DNA of 64,000 nt from JADLBR01 sp964651705 (GTDB lineage Bacteria; Verrucomicrobiota; Verrucomicrobiia; JADLBR01), in NCBI GenBank assembly GCA_964651705.1, contig CAZYWZ010000004.1, forward strand, positions 1-64,000, written 5' to 3'. The notes below the pieces were generated by a model. The model was given only the letters and a program-made list of their open reading frames with translations, ran no database searches and had not been told where the DNA came from. The position numbers and the translations under genes were made by a program. Numbering within the stretch: the stretch's first letter is position 1; each line of letters begins with the position of its first letter. Below are positions 19,163-26,333 of the stretch, piece by piece.

Positions 19163-20206
19163 ATGCCCCTATCCCCCATCCTCTGCCAGCGGCGCGAAAG
19201 ACTGGTAGCCGCCCTTCGTCTCGCAGTTGCCCATGGCGTCTTGAGCGCCTGGCGCCGGTGCGAGCGCCTGGCCACAACCCCCCAAGAGGCCGATCTTGTT
19301 GCGGGCATTGTCGTGGAGGGCACCCCGCTCATCCGGTGGGCGATGCAGTACGCCCTGCATCCCGCCCCGATCTCGGTGTCGATCTGCGCGGTGTTCTGCC
19401 ACCAGGCGCCCATCGTCGCATTCGGTCCCGACCCACGGGAATCCTGCGAGCTCGGCGACATCCTCTTCGCCTTTGTCCACTCCCCGCGGCATGGGCCGAT
19501 CAGGCGAAACGCCCTCCTCTTTCAGGCGAAGGCGTCGGCCCAGCGGCCCCACCGTCTCCGGCCGGACGATGCCGCCCAACTCCGCCTGTACCGCGAGTGG
19601 CCTGATTTCGAGTACAGCAGGGCATCTTCCTTGACCGGCCAGTGGCGAAGCGTCACCCCGAGAGAGCCACACGCTGGGGCGCAGTACCTCTTGATAGATG
19701 ACACGCCACCGGCGTCGCCGACTTGCGGTCTCCTCGGACCCTCCGGCCCAAACCGGGTTGAGACCTGCATGCCGAACGAGCGGCTCTGGGGTCGCGAGCA
19801 TCTCGCCGCGGAGTTGTTCGGTCTGTTGACCTGCCGTTCGGGACGCCCTTTTGACGACCGGGTTTCTTCGTTGGCCCGACACGACTGGTCGCGGGTCGTG
19901 TGGGACTTGATCGAGATCGGATTGCGCAAGGCGTTCACCAGGAGGAACTCGGGATGGACGCGCGAGCCGCGCTTCTCGGGCGAGACCGCTTTTGACCTCG
20001 ATGGCCGATCCTTTGCCAGGACCTCATCTCCGCACTCTTCTCGCACCGCGGCGGAGATTCTCGGCCGCGACGGCGTGCGACTCCTGTATGAGGATCCCGG
20101 CGATTTCCCTCCGAGCAACGTCGCAAGAATCCCGGAACGTCGGGAACCCGAGGAGGGGGTCTCGGTCGTGCTGATTGAAACCTCGGAGGGGACCGGGAAC
20201 GAATGA
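19163..20206 (+). CDS. Uncharacterised conserved protein (LFQAK / GAQYLLIDD motifs)
   Basis: 347 residues from ATG 19163, chosen because AAGGAGA lies about 10 bases upstream. The frame is open further 5', but that stretch reads like non-coding DNA. Visible landmarks are CELGDILFAFVH, RRNALLFQAKA, a DDAAQLRLYREWPDFEY segment, LTGQWRSVTP, HAGAQYLLIDD, GRPFDDRVSS, a W..VVWDLIEIG segment and a closing VSVVLIETSE. I recall similar strings in uncharacterised proteins scattered through bacterial genomic islands, but know no name or activity. No signal peptide or membrane segment is seen. It is followed by a small plus-strand gene and faces the minus-strand RHS set. Confidence 0.72.
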   Translation: MPLSPILCQRRERLVAALRLAVAHGVLSAWRRCERLATTPQEADLVAGIVVEGTPLIRWAMQYALHPAPISVSICAVFCHQAPIVAFGPDPRESCELGDILFAFVHSPRHGPIRRNALLFQAKASAQRPHRLRPDDAAQLRLYREWPDFEYSRASSLTGQWRSVTPREPHAGAQYLLIDDTPPASPTCGLLGPSGPNRVETCMPNERLWGREHLAAELFGLLTCRSGRPFDDRVSSLARHDWSRVVWDLIEIGLRKAFTRRNSGWTREPRFSGETAFDLDGRSFARTSSPHSSRTAAEILGRDGVRLLYEDPGDFPPSNVARIPERREPEEGVSVVLIETSEGTGNE

Positions 20207-20239
20207 ACCATCGACCAAGGCGGCCTTGGCTCGCTCCCG

Positions 20240-20554
20240 ATGCCGACCGCGTGGCGCCAAGAGAAGCGCCCGCGGGTTTCCGAGGTCGGGAGGTTCTCGG
20301 CGCTTGATCGGCCCGGGCGACTTCTCATCGGGGCTCAGCGCCTGGACATCGACGATGACGCGCGGATGCGCGCGCCGATGGTCGGCATCTTCAGGACGGC
20401 CTATCTGAACGACCGGACCCCCTTCCACTCGATGATGGCCCTCCCGGACGACCTGCCGGGCATCGAGTCGCTCGACCCCGAAGGAAATGCGCGGCCCGAC
20501 GGCGAGAGGCGGTGCCTGCTCTGGCTGTGGGACAAGGGCACCCCATACACTTGA
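20240..20554 (+). CDS. Small hypothetical protein downstream of the LFQAK protein
   Basis: 104 residues, 33 bases after the preceding gene and in the same direction. An ATG overlapping the upstream stop (ATGA at 20203) leads only to a 34-codon frame, so translation may re-initiate at 20240. The sequence is acidic and soluble, with LIGAQRLDIDDDARMRAPMV, then SLDPEGNARPDGE, and a CLLWLWDKGTPYT ending. No family recognised. It is probably a partner of the upstream protein in a two-gene unit. Confidence 0.5.
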   Translation: MPTAWRQEKRPRVSEVGRFSALDRPGRLLIGAQRLDIDDDARMRAPMVGIFRTAYLNDRTPFHSMMALPDDLPGIESLDPEGNARPDGERRCLLWLWDKGTPYT

Positions 20555-20758
20555 ATCTCTCAGGGCATCGGCGCGTCGGCCGGTCGCCGGGCCCCGAAAA
20601 GGGGCGCCTCCATCGCCGGCTTCCGCGGGCTGCAGGCAGTCCAACGGCACGCGCACCGGGCGGCCATGCATGTGCGGGCGCTGGGCGGGCGGTTCCAGAC
20701 CTCCCGCAGGAAGAGCAATCGCCAGACTGCCGTAACGCCCGGCAGTCGAGCCGCGGCA

Positions 20759-21490
20759 TCAGTGGGCCAAGCCGTCGTCCCGCGATCTGCCGATCAACGC
20801 CTCCGCGCAAATCATGTCTGTCTCGTCGTTGATGTTGACGGAGCGCGCCTTTGGCATCACATAGGCGAGGGGGCGGGCCCCCCACAGGCTGCCCCCGAGC
20901 ACCACCTCCGGGAACGTCGCATAGATGGCGCCGTTTCTAAGGTAAACGGGAGCGAACCCTTGGCGCGGGAGGGGGTAGTCCGTTTCGGGCGTGTCCTCGC
21001 GCGCCCTGAGGAAGCCCTTCCCGTCCATCACGTAGAGCCGCTGCGGGTGGACATCCGACCGCACGACCGACACCACCGCAGTCGCACCATCCTCATTCTC
21101 CAGCAGTCGCCCGATGGCGGTGTCAATATCCGAGGCCAGGCACAGCGGGGCCGTGGCCCTCAACAGCGCGACCACCCGGGGTGCGGTGCCACCGCCGCCG
21201 AGCATCGCCTCGACTGTGTTCCGGAAGACGTGGAAGGAAGGTTGCCCGACGACCGACATAGCGGGGTCATGCCTCCGCACCTCCAGGCCGTCAATCTGCC
21301 GAGCCGCCGCCTCTATCTCATCGCTGTCGGTGGTCAACACGGCCCGCGTCACGAGGCGCGATCGTTTGGCCGCCAGCACGATGTGATGCAGCAGCGGTCT
21401 CCCTGACAACTGGCGCAGGTTCTTTCCGGGCAGCCCCGCAGAGCCACCGCGGGCGGTGACTATCGCCCACACGTCGGGGGGCGCGCTCAA
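20759..21490 (-). CDS. Acylneuraminate cytidylyltransferase-like nucleotidyltransferase (NeuA family)
   Basis: 243 residues. The N-terminus AIVTARGGSAGLPGKN matches the nucleotide-binding signature of CMP-NeuNAc/CMP-Kdo-type synthetases. TTDSDEI follows at about residue 53, then VALLRATAPLC (the LQPTSPL equivalent), then PVYLRNGAIYA. Family members transfer CMP from CTP to the anomeric hydroxyl of an acidic sugar. The start is TTG, overlapping the TGA of the citrate-synthase-like gene as TTGA, so the two are translationally coupled. No sialic-acid synthase (NeuB) or aldolase lies nearby, so the natural substrate is unclear. The cluster suggests a dedicated biosynthetic or modification role rather than ordinary surface sialylation. 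Confidence 0.8.
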   Translation of the reverse strand: MSAPPDVWAIVTARGGSAGLPGKNLRQLSGRPLLHHIVLAAKRSRLVTRAVLTTDSDEIEAAARQIDGLEVRRHDPAMSVVGQPSFHVFRNTVEAMLGGGGTAPRVVALLRATAPLCLASDIDTAIGRLLENEDGATAVVSVVRSDVHPQRLYVMDGKGFLRAREDTPETDYPLPRQGFAPVYLRNGAIYATFPEVVLGGSLWGARPLAYVMPKARSVNINDETDMICAEALIGRSRDDGLAH

Positions 21491-22239
21491 TCCGCCCTCC
21501 CCGGCACGACATCATATACGGCCAGGCGCTGGAAGGGCTTGCTCCCCGACCTCAATCGCTCCAGATACGCCGCCGCGAGCATCGGGCATCGCCCCACTAC
21601 AATGACTAGAGAGGCCACCTCCGACGGAACCCCCAGGTCCAGCAGGATCGCGCCCCCCGCCGCCTCGATGTTCATGTACCGCCCACGAGTCGGGCCAAGA
21701 ATCCCCTCGATATCGCGCGCGGCCCGAACGTATCTTCCGGCAAACCCGTGGCCGTCGCACAGGCCCATCAACGCGGCCGCCCGAGGATCCCTGGAATGAT
21801 ATCGGTGCCCGTATCCAAAGAATGTCCCTCGCCCCTCGATCCTCGAGGCCACGTACTTCTCGACATCGCCAGAGTCGCCGGCCTCCCTGATGACCCCCAT
21901 CGCCTTCTCCAGCGCGCCTTGATGAAAATCTCCCGATCCCACGAGGAACCCGCCCAGCGCGGAGTTCAGGAACGGAGAGCGACAGTCCGCGGCCATCCGC
22001 ACCGCCATGGTGCTCTGGCCGGTGATCCCGTGGCTGACGTGCGAGACGATGACCGCCCTGAGCAGGTCTGCCTCCACTTCGCTGGCCCTCCTGCCAAACA
22101 GCAGGAGGAAAACGACCTCCTCATATCGGAAATCCCGGATCATCTCCGCCTGATCGACACCGTAGGTTCTCAGGGCGTTCTTGCCGACATCCGTGATCGC
22201 CGAAGTCCAAGCCACTTCTCGCGGCATGCCTACCCCCAT
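21487..22239 (-). CDS. Divergent citrate synthase / citryl-CoA lyase-like enzyme
   Basis: 250 residues, far shorter than canonical citrate synthase (about 370-430) and close to citryl-CoA lyase/CitE-independent lyase-like forms. The citrate-synthase core is present: ITDVGKNALRTYGVDQAEM at the start, a first catalytic His in SHGITGQST, a second in GDFHQGALE, and the catalytic Asp in YHSRDPRA following FGYGH. The His-His-Asp triad is therefore complete and activity is plausible: condensation or cleavage of an acyl-CoA with an oxo acid. ATG 22239 gives MGVGMPREV; the second ATG at 22227 has GGGGGTAGG before it and may be the true start. The stop overlaps the NeuA-like start. The pairing with a CMP-transferase is unusual. 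Confidence 0.78.
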   Translation of the reverse strand: MGVGMPREVAWTSAITDVGKNALRTYGVDQAEMIRDFRYEEVVFLLLFGRRASEVEADLLRAVIVSHVSHGITGQSTMAVRMAADCRSPFLNSALGGFLVGSGDFHQGALEKAMGVIREAGDSGDVEKYVASRIEGRGTFFGYGHRYHSRDPRAAALMGLCDGHGFAGRYVRAARDIEGILGPTRGRYMNIEAAGGAILLDLGVPSEVASLVIVVGRCPMLAAAYLERLRSGSKPFQRLAVYDVVPGRAD

Positions 22240-22482
22240 CCTCGCATTACGGGTTGGTTCACTCGGGCCAGGGCACCGCGGGGGCGATCAGGCCGAGGCC
22301 AGATCCGGCCCCCGCCACACCAACTGCCTCCACCCGACATCGAAACAAATCATGCAACGCCCCACCGTGGCGCCCCCGCCGTCCGAGCCCTGCACCCCAG
22401 GGCTCCCGCTCGCCCGCGGCGGCCCCTTCTCCCCCATTCCCGGCCATCCGACCCGGGCCCGGGGAAACGGGCCAGTTAGAGA

Positions 22483-22653
22483 TCACAGGTCTGTTGGCAC
22501 CCTGACCTCGCCCTCGAACTCTATCTCATCCTCGTCAAACATGCCTTCCAATCGCTCGTTCCGGTACTGCTCCAAGGCGATGAAATCCTCGGCCTGTTCG
22601 CCGTGCGAACGCCCGGATTCCAACGTCTCCACTCGCTCTTCGACCTTCTTCAA
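22483..22653 (-). CDS. 56-residue acidic peptide with perfect Shine-Dalgarno and TTG start
   Basis: The sequence AGGAGGTGAT at 22668-22659, a complete anti-16S match, sits 5 bases before TTG at 22653. The frame reads (M)KKVEERVETLESGRSHG, then QAEDFIALEQYRNERLEGMF, then DEDEIEFEGEVRVPTDL and stop. The first half is a likely amphipathic helix or short coiled coil and the tail is strongly acidic. It contains no cysteine. It lies between the protease/TIM-barrel fusion and the citrate-synthase-like gene, same strand. A ribosome site this strong implies high expression. By analogy with carrier or precursor peptides it could be a scaffold or substrate for the neighbouring enzymes, or a small regulator. 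Family not recognised. Confidence 0.6.
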   Translation of the reverse strand: MKKVEERVETLESGRSHGEQAEDFIALEQYRNERLEGMFDEDEIEFEGEVRVPTDL

Positions 22654-22658
22654 TTCCA

Positions 22659-22668
22659 ATCACCTCCT
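22659..22668 (-). promoter_or_regulatory. Perfect Shine-Dalgarno (AGGAGGTGAT) for the 56-residue gene
   Basis: A ten-base full complement to the 16S rRNA tail, 5 bases from a TTG codon. It is far stronger than sites elsewhere in this window and decides the start of the small gene. A six-codon frame (ATG at 22680) runs through it. Confidence 0.7.
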
Positions 22669-22716
22669 TTCTTTCGCCATCAAATCTCAGATCCTCCGCC
22701 GGCCCGGGCGCCCCGC

Positions 22717-25503
22717 CTAACAGCGGAGTCTCGCGACCCGCAGCGCCCGCATCGTCTTGTCGGCGGAGCGCCTGACGCACCCGATGCAGCATGCGCACTC
22801 GATCTCGACAGACACCAGACCGGAGAAACGCGCCCGACCGACGCGCCCGACCTCCTCCAACAGGAGGGCGAGCCATTGCACGAAGCTCTCCTCATCGCTC
22901 AAAGACGCTACCACGGAATCCCCAAAATGCCCAGCCCCGTGATCGGACACGTGGGCATGCCCGATTTTTTCCCGGGCCCATGCCGGCAGATCCCCGGGAC
23001 GCAACTTGGCTATCATGAAGTGGCCGATGTCGAGATTGAGGCCGACCAATCCCGGGTCGAGCGCGTTCCTCTCGACGAACTGGTCCATGCACTCGCAGAT
23101 GACGCCCAGCGCCGCTATCGGGTCGCTGGGCGAGCCAAACGCGAAGAGCGGGCCGGGCTCCATCTCGAAAGCGAGCGCCGCGTCGGCCTCCGCCAGATCC
23201 GGCGCAAGAAGATCCAGCCGCCCGAAGACAGACGCGCAGGCGGACTGGAGGGTCTTCTTGTCCACCAGCCAACCGTGCCTCGTATCCTTCGTTTGCCGAT
23301 CCGCCTCCCTGAGGCCCGTCGCTATGCCCCCTCCCACCAGTTCGATGACCCTCACGTCGTGCCCCCTGCTCCGCAGGAGCGGCACCAATCGAACGGCGAA
23401 TCGCAGCGCGTTGAGCCCCAGTTCCGCCCTGCCGTCCCGCCCGGCCGCGACCTCCGGCACAAACGTGGCAAGCGCACCGACCTCCGCCTTTCCGTTGAAC
23501 GAGCGCGCGATGTCGTCCGCGACGGCGGCCTGCACCTTGGCGTCCTCGCAGTGCGCCGCCATCCACTCCGCGGCCGTCGCGCCCGCAGTCCCGCGAGCCA
23601 GACCGAGCCGGCCGCTGACCCGGGCCACATCGGACTGCATCATCAGATATACCTCGGCCTTCTTGACCCGATCGGGCCACGCCGCCCCGGCGAACTCGTA
23701 CCCCCGCCGATCAAATGATGTGATCAACGACACCTCGGCATGACCGGGCTCGCCCCCGTCACCACATGGCCCGAGACGCCGCCCGGCACCAAGCGCCGCC
23801 TCGCCCAACGAGCCCCGGGCGTCTCCCGCGCCCATTCGTTCGCGCGCCTGGATTGCGCCCCAAGCCGGGCCCCTGACCAATCCACGCTGTCCCGCGGTTG
23901 CGACCAGGTACCCCGCCAAGAGTTCCTCGTTCTCACGCTCCCGGACAGACGGCGGGTCCATCTCGGCATCCCAGATCCAGACCGACCTCGAGCACTTCTG
24001 CACCCAGACCCAGTGGGACCCCGAAATCCGGCCGACCACCCTTGCCAACTCGCGCCTGATGCGCTTCCACACGCTCGGCCCCCCAGCGGGCATGATCCTC
24101 CAGGCAAAACGGCGGGCCTGAAAGATCGCCGCCGCCGCGTCCTTCCATTGCATCAGCCGAAAATCAGATTCGCCCAATTCCTCGGGCCCGACCACGGTCG
24201 CCCGCTCCACGCAACCGGATTTCTGTACCTGCATGGCGATCCGCCACACCCCGATCCTGCCCTCGCCCACCGCATCGCGCGCCGAAGTCAGGTGCAAGGG
24301 CAGGCGCACGGCCCCCGGGACCACCGGCTGGTAAACGAAACGCCGAAGGTCCGACATCGACTCGTCCGCATACGGCGCGGCGCTGTTCAGTTGCAGGGAA
24401 GAGACGACCAGATACGGCAACAGCGAAGGATCATGCGCCAGGAACCGGTCTTTCTGGGGGTCCTTCGCGCAACCCATCACCAGCAGGCAATGAGGGCGCC
24501 GCCCCACCCCCCGCCTCAGGACCTCAGCGCGCAGCCTGACGCCCGCGCCGTTGGTCCGGTACACGGACCCGACGGGGTCCATCTCGCACCGCGGCGACCC
24601 GACGCCGAACAAACGGTACTCGTCAACCGGCACGATGACGGGCATCCCCGAAAGACAGTAAGTCCTCAGCGCTCGGCCAAACTGCTCCGCCGCATCACTG
24701 TGGGAACCTTCCGGCTGGTGTCGCGCGATGCGCTCCGCCGTGCTGTTCAGGCCAACCGCGCGATGGCGAAAATAGTTCTCCATGTCGGCGCCCGTCAGGC
24801 CGCCGATAGGGAACTGGGCCCTCTCGTGCTCGTGCAACAACGCCGAGATCTCGGGCAAGCCGAACACGCCCTTCGCCTCTTGGCCCAGGGCCATCGACGC
24901 CATGAAACAGACCGCGTGCGCGCACGCGCCGATCTGATCGGAATACTGGACGTACGCGGTTCCCGTGCACGGCCGATGCTCCCCGTAAAGGGCACCGAAG
25001 TCCCTCGTGTTGACGTGGTATCGATCCAGGGGCAACCACGCGGGTACGCCCAGGACCGAGTCGCCGATGACCCGTGGGAAGCGGATCCCCGAAGGATCGA
25101 CGCCATTCCCGCCCGCCTCACCCCGCCTCCCATCGGCCGGATCTCCGTCAGAAATGCATCGTCGCGCCTGCTGGGCCAACAGCCATGCCCGCCTGAGATT
25201 CATGAAGCTGTTTGGACCGCCCAAGAAGAATCGCACCGCGAAGCGCGGCAGGGACACCCCGTATAGCTCGGCATCGCTCCTGGAGACGAGGGAAGGCGCC
25301 ATTCGCAGAGCCCGCGGTTTCGCATACCCAGGACCGTCAGTCCAATGACCGAGCCACTGCTCGATGCGCTCCAGGTGCTGGCGTTGGAGCGCCGCGGACA
25401 CCGCCGTCATGTCAGGGCCAAAAATCTCTTCCGCAACCTCGTTGAAATCCACCAGGTTCAGATCGTCAGCGGCCGCGCCGCCCCCCGTCGTCCTGATCGC
25501 CAT
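22717..25503 (-). CDS. Fusion of a C39/papain-like protease domain and a sugar-isomerase-like TIM barrel
   Basis: 928 residues. The N-terminal half contains DQIGACAHAVCFM (Gln and Cys about 190-195), a YCLSGMPVIVPVDE strand, HCLLVMGC and RFLAHDPSLLPY (His about 357). This is the Q..C / GMPV.V / H-D layout of C39-like papain-fold peptidases. The last 330 residues form an AP-endonuclease-2/xylose-isomerase-like TIM barrel, with an EVAAGRDGRAELGLNALRF stretch, VIELVGGG, FEMEPGP, LNLDIGHFMIAKL (about 825) and IGHAHVSDHGAGHFGDS. These supply the Glu/Asp/His metal ligands. The linker region (about 500-620) is Arg/Gly-rich with no assigned fold. I know of no described protein with this pairing. It is the first gene of the cluster leading to the small peptide, citrate-synthase-like and NeuA-like genes. 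Confidence 0.72.
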   Translation of the reverse strand: MAIRTTGGGAAADDLNLVDFNEVAEEIFGPDMTAVSAALQRQHLERIEQWLGHWTDGPGYAKPRALRMAPSLVSRSDAELYGVSLPRFAVRFFLGGPNSFMNLRRAWLLAQQARRCISDGDPADGRRGEAGGNGVDPSGIRFPRVIGDSVLGVPAWLPLDRYHVNTRDFGALYGEHRPCTGTAYVQYSDQIGACAHAVCFMASMALGQEAKGVFGLPEISALLHEHERAQFPIGGLTGADMENYFRHRAVGLNSTAERIARHQPEGSHSDAAEQFGRALRTYCLSGMPVIVPVDEYRLFGVGSPRCEMDPVGSVYRTNGAGVRLRAEVLRRGVGRRPHCLLVMGCAKDPQKDRFLAHDPSLLPYLVVSSLQLNSAAPYADESMSDLRRFVYQPVVPGAVRLPLHLTSARDAVGEGRIGVWRIAMQVQKSGCVERATVVGPEELGESDFRLMQWKDAAAAIFQARRFAWRIMPAGGPSVWKRIRRELARVVGRISGSHWVWVQKCSRSVWIWDAEMDPPSVRERENEELLAGYLVATAGQRGLVRGPAWGAIQARERMGAGDARGSLGEAALGAGRRLGPCGDGGEPGHAEVSLITSFDRRGYEFAGAAWPDRVKKAEVYLMMQSDVARVSGRLGLARGTAGATAAEWMAAHCEDAKVQAAVADDIARSFNGKAEVGALATFVPEVAAGRDGRAELGLNALRFAVRLVPLLRSRGHDVRVIELVGGGIATGLREADRQTKDTRHGWLVDKKTLQSACASVFGRLDLLAPDLAEADAALAFEMEPGPLFAFGSPSDPIAALGVICECMDQFVERNALDPGLVGLNLDIGHFMIAKLRPGDLPAWAREKIGHAHVSDHGAGHFGDSVVASLSDEESFVQWLALLLEEVGRVGRARFSGLVSVEIECACCIGCVRRSADKTMRALRVARLRC

Positions 25504-26333
25504 AACGTCTTCTAATCGTAAGCCCGCACCGCCAAAAAAACTTCGGCGATGCTAGCCCCGCCAATTGGCGCAGGTCAACAGGTTCTTTCCCGGTTTTTTT
25601 GGGCGGGCCCCAAATCGGACACGCTGGAATCCAAAGTCCAGATCTGCCCTGATTGCGCTGGTTCGCTCGGTGGGCGCCCCGATCCCGATTCCCGCGCCAA
25701 ACCAGACCGAGAAGGGCCTCGCTCTCGATGACACCGCCTTTCGAGGATGTCGCCCGCGTGGCCAGAATGTCCATATCCCGACGGAAGAACCGCCGGGCAT
25801 CCCCACCTGCCGCCGGACCCCCGGGTTCGGCTCGAGTCCCGTCCTGCGGCGGGCCGGTCCTACACCATGTCGGCCCCTGTCGCCCACGCGCAGGTCAAGG
25901 TGCCCACGAGAGAAGGCCCGCATCTGCGCTGCCACCCCAGGGTCCGGGTGGCTCAGATCATCGATGATGGCGTGGGACGTGGCCGGTCCGCCTCCAAAGT
26001 CGTTCCGTGTTGCCCCCCTTCCCACACCCCTAGCTCGCGGCGCAGACGGGCAACGATCGAAGCGATGCCGCCGAAAAGGGGACACGCATGCAGGCACCTC
26101 GCTCCCCCAACGCAACCGCGCGACTCCTGTTCCACGCGAAGGGCTCACCGATCCCGGGCGTCCCGCGATCCCGCTCGACCTCCCGAGGCGAACAGGCCAA
26201 GATCGATCAGATCCTGGGAAGGGTGCGCGAATGGCCTGGCGGCAATCAAGGACGGCCACGGGAACTCCCCCGCGGATGCGCGGGCAGATGCCGCACGTCG
26301 CATGCCCGCCTGGGGCACGAACAGCGATATCCT
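25504..26333. other. Long intergenic region between divergent clusters
   Basis: About 830 bases separate the minus-strand fusion gene from the plus-strand SIR2 gene. It holds T-runs near 25590-25600 (GGTTTTTTTGGGC) and GC-rich DNA with open frames on both strands that look like codon-bias shadows. The SIR2 frame stays open back to an ATG at 26088, so part of this may be coding if that start is used. No RNA gene or repeat was recognised. Confidence 0.4.

Noticed and set aside
23740..25266. 508-codon plus-strand frame
   Set aside because: Antisense to the protease/TIM-barrel fusion, with Pro/Arg/His-rich text and no ribosome site.
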